From assembly GCA_022822525.1 (NCBI GenBank), contig JAJEBN010000099.1, positions 1 to 64,000 of the forward strand: a stretch of 64,000 nucleotides of DNA. The letters run 5' to 3'. Origin of the DNA: Acidimicrobiia bacterium (GTDB lineage: Bacteria; Actinomycetota; Acidimicrobiia; Acidimicrobiales; Poriferisodalaceae). The notes under the pieces are model-generated. The model ran no database searches. It was not told the origin of the DNA and saw nothing but the letters and a program-made list of their open reading frames with translations. The position numbers and the translations under genes are program-made. Shown one piece after another: positions 62,374 through 64,000 of the stretch; positions within the stretch are counted from its first letter, which is position 1; each line of letters begins with the position of its first letter.

Positions 62374-63873
62374 GTGCCGCTGAGTATCTCCATCGACGCT
62401 TTCGATGTCGTCACCGACCGCGATGACATACCGCCGACTGCCGCCGGTGACCGGCCGGTTCGCAGCGATGCACTCGAGACGCTCGGTGCTGCGTCGAACT
62501 ACCTCGCGGCCAGCGGCTTCGACGGCTCCGCCGGCACGACTGCGTTGATGGCCGGCCTTGCCGATGCCGCCGACGATGCCCTGCCGATTGCCGTGGGGCT
62601 GGGATCGGACGATCTCGCTGCGGCGGACATCCGCTCTGCGGCAGCGAACCTGTGGCGCTCGGCGTCGAAGCTCGAATCGTTGACGTCGGCGCTCGCGGCC
62701 GCTGCGGCTGATGACCTCGGGTCCGATGTCGCGCTCAGCGCGGTGGTCGAGGGCATGCTGCTCGCCTCATACCGCTTCGACGAGCACAAGGGGGAGCCGC
62801 CTCAGCCAGCGGCGCTTGAGCGGATCGTGCTCCCAGCGCCCGACGGGACCGACGTGCCAGGCGCTCTGGCTCGAGCAGATGCTGTGGCCGGCGGGATCGC
62901 GCTCGCCCGCGATCTCGTCAACCAGCCCGCCGGTGCGCTCACGGCCACCGGCCTCGCCGAAGCAGCAATCGCCGCGATCGAAGCTGCCAGCGCCGACGGC
63001 GATCCCGCCGTGGGCACTGCGTCGGTCGAGGTGTGGGACCGCGAACGTCTCGAAGCCGAGCGCTGCGGCGGGATGCTGGGCGTCAACGCTGGTTCGACCG
63101 AGCCCCCGGCGCTCATCTGGATGCGCTGGCGGCCGACCGCCACGCCGCGTGCGACTGTCCATCTGGTCGGCAAGGGCATCACCTTCGACACCGGTGGGCT
63201 CAACCTCAAGTCCTTCGAGGGCATGGAGTGGATGAAGATCGACATGGGCGGTGCCGCAGCAGTCATCGGGGCGATGAGCGCCATCGTCCGGCTGGCGCCC
63301 GACATCGCGGTCACCGGCATCTGCTGCTGCACCGACAATCAGCCCGGACCCACGGCCACCAAGCCCGGGGACGTGCTGCACATCCGCAACGGCAAGACGG
63401 TCGAGGTACTGAACACCGATGCCGAGGGCCGGCTCGTGCTCGCGGACGGTCTGTCGCTCGCCGTCGAGGAGGAGCCCGACCTGGTCGTGGATCTCGCGAC
63501 GCTGACGGGTGCCTGCATGGTGGCGCTGGGCGACAAGTACGGCGGACTCATGGGCAATGACCCCGCGGCGATCGAACGCGCCCTGGCGGCGGCACGCGCT
63601 GCTGGAGAGCTGCTGTGGCACCTGCCGCTGCCGCCCGAGTACCGCGAGCAGCTCGATTCGCCGATTGCCGATCTGCGCAACATCGGCAAGAACCGCTACG
63701 GGGGCACGCTGCACGCCGGACTGTTCTTGTCGGAGTTCGTCGGCGAGACACCGTGGGTGCACTTCGACATCGCGGGACCCGTGCGGACCGATGCAGATGC
63801 CGGCGAGCAGTCCAAGGGCGCTTCCGGATTCGGCGTGCGAACGCTGGTCGAGCTGGTCTGCGGCTGGCACTAG
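62374..63873 (+). CDS. pepA: Leucyl aminopeptidase (M17)
   Basis: VGKGITFDTGGLNLK, NTDAEGRLVLADGL, MKIDMGGAAAV. Confidence 0.94.
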   Translation: MPLSISIDAFDVVTDRDDIPPTAAGDRPVRSDALETLGAASNYLAASGFDGSAGTTALMAGLADAADDALPIAVGLGSDDLAAADIRSAAANLWRSASKLESLTSALAAAAADDLGSDVALSAVVEGMLLASYRFDEHKGEPPQPAALERIVLPAPDGTDVPGALARADAVAGGIALARDLVNQPAGALTATGLAEAAIAAIEAASADGDPAVGTASVEVWDRERLEAERCGGMLGVNAGSTEPPALIWMRWRPTATPRATVHLVGKGITFDTGGLNLKSFEGMEWMKIDMGGAAAVIGAMSAIVRLAPDIAVTGICCCTDNQPGPTATKPGDVLHIRNGKTVEVLNTDAEGRLVLADGLSLAVEEEPDLVVDLATLTGACMVALGDKYGGLMGNDPAAIERALAAARAAGELLWHLPLPPEYREQLDSPIADLRNIGKNRYGGTLHAGLFLSEFVGETPWVHFDIAGPVRTDADAGEQSKGASGFGVRTLVELVCGWH

Positions 63874-64000
63874 CCGCAAATCGTGACCGTTGCGGCGTCG
63901 AAGGCGTTCCACCGCATTGGCCGTCATCGGTCAGACTGGGCGACATGAGCCCCGATGACCCCGATGCTGGAGCCGGTCCGGATCCCGCAGACGACGACGT

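Overview
High-GC actinobacterial chromosomal window, probably Acidimicrobiia-like (taxonomy is inference), densely packed with housekeeping and metabolic genes. Main blocks: liv ABC transporter operon (5' truncated); acyl-CoA dehydrogenase and MaoC pair; split SUF Fe-S cluster genes (sufB-mcl-citE-Cys-rich ORF-sufD-Rieske-sufC, and sufC-sufS-sufU) with two SufC paralogs; amidase and Drr-like exporter; molybdopterin oxidoreductase; aceE, lpd, E2 and a lipB-lipA fusion; tandem ABC exporters; biotin carboxylase/BCCP, birA and leucyl aminopeptidase. The most interesting signals: (1) two genes interrupted by in-frame UGA codons that look like selenoproteins rather than pseudogenes. One is a UGSC-family protein (ALAD-U-GSCTSC, 12319-12837 -). 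The other is a thioredoxin/TlpA-like lipoprotein with a WAPW-U-PAC active site (45861-46487 -). Each has a bacterial-SECIS-like hairpin just 3' of the UGA. (2) A single ORF encoding LipB fused to LipA. (3) An RNase HI fused to a YpsA/SLOG-like domain. (4) A recurrent TANNNT -10-like hexamer 6-9 nt upstream of many ATG/GTG starts, suggesting widespread leaderless transcription, including at both selenoprotein loci. No tRNA, rRNA, CRISPR array, prophage or transposase was recognised. All calls come from reading the sequence and recalled family motifs; no searches were run.
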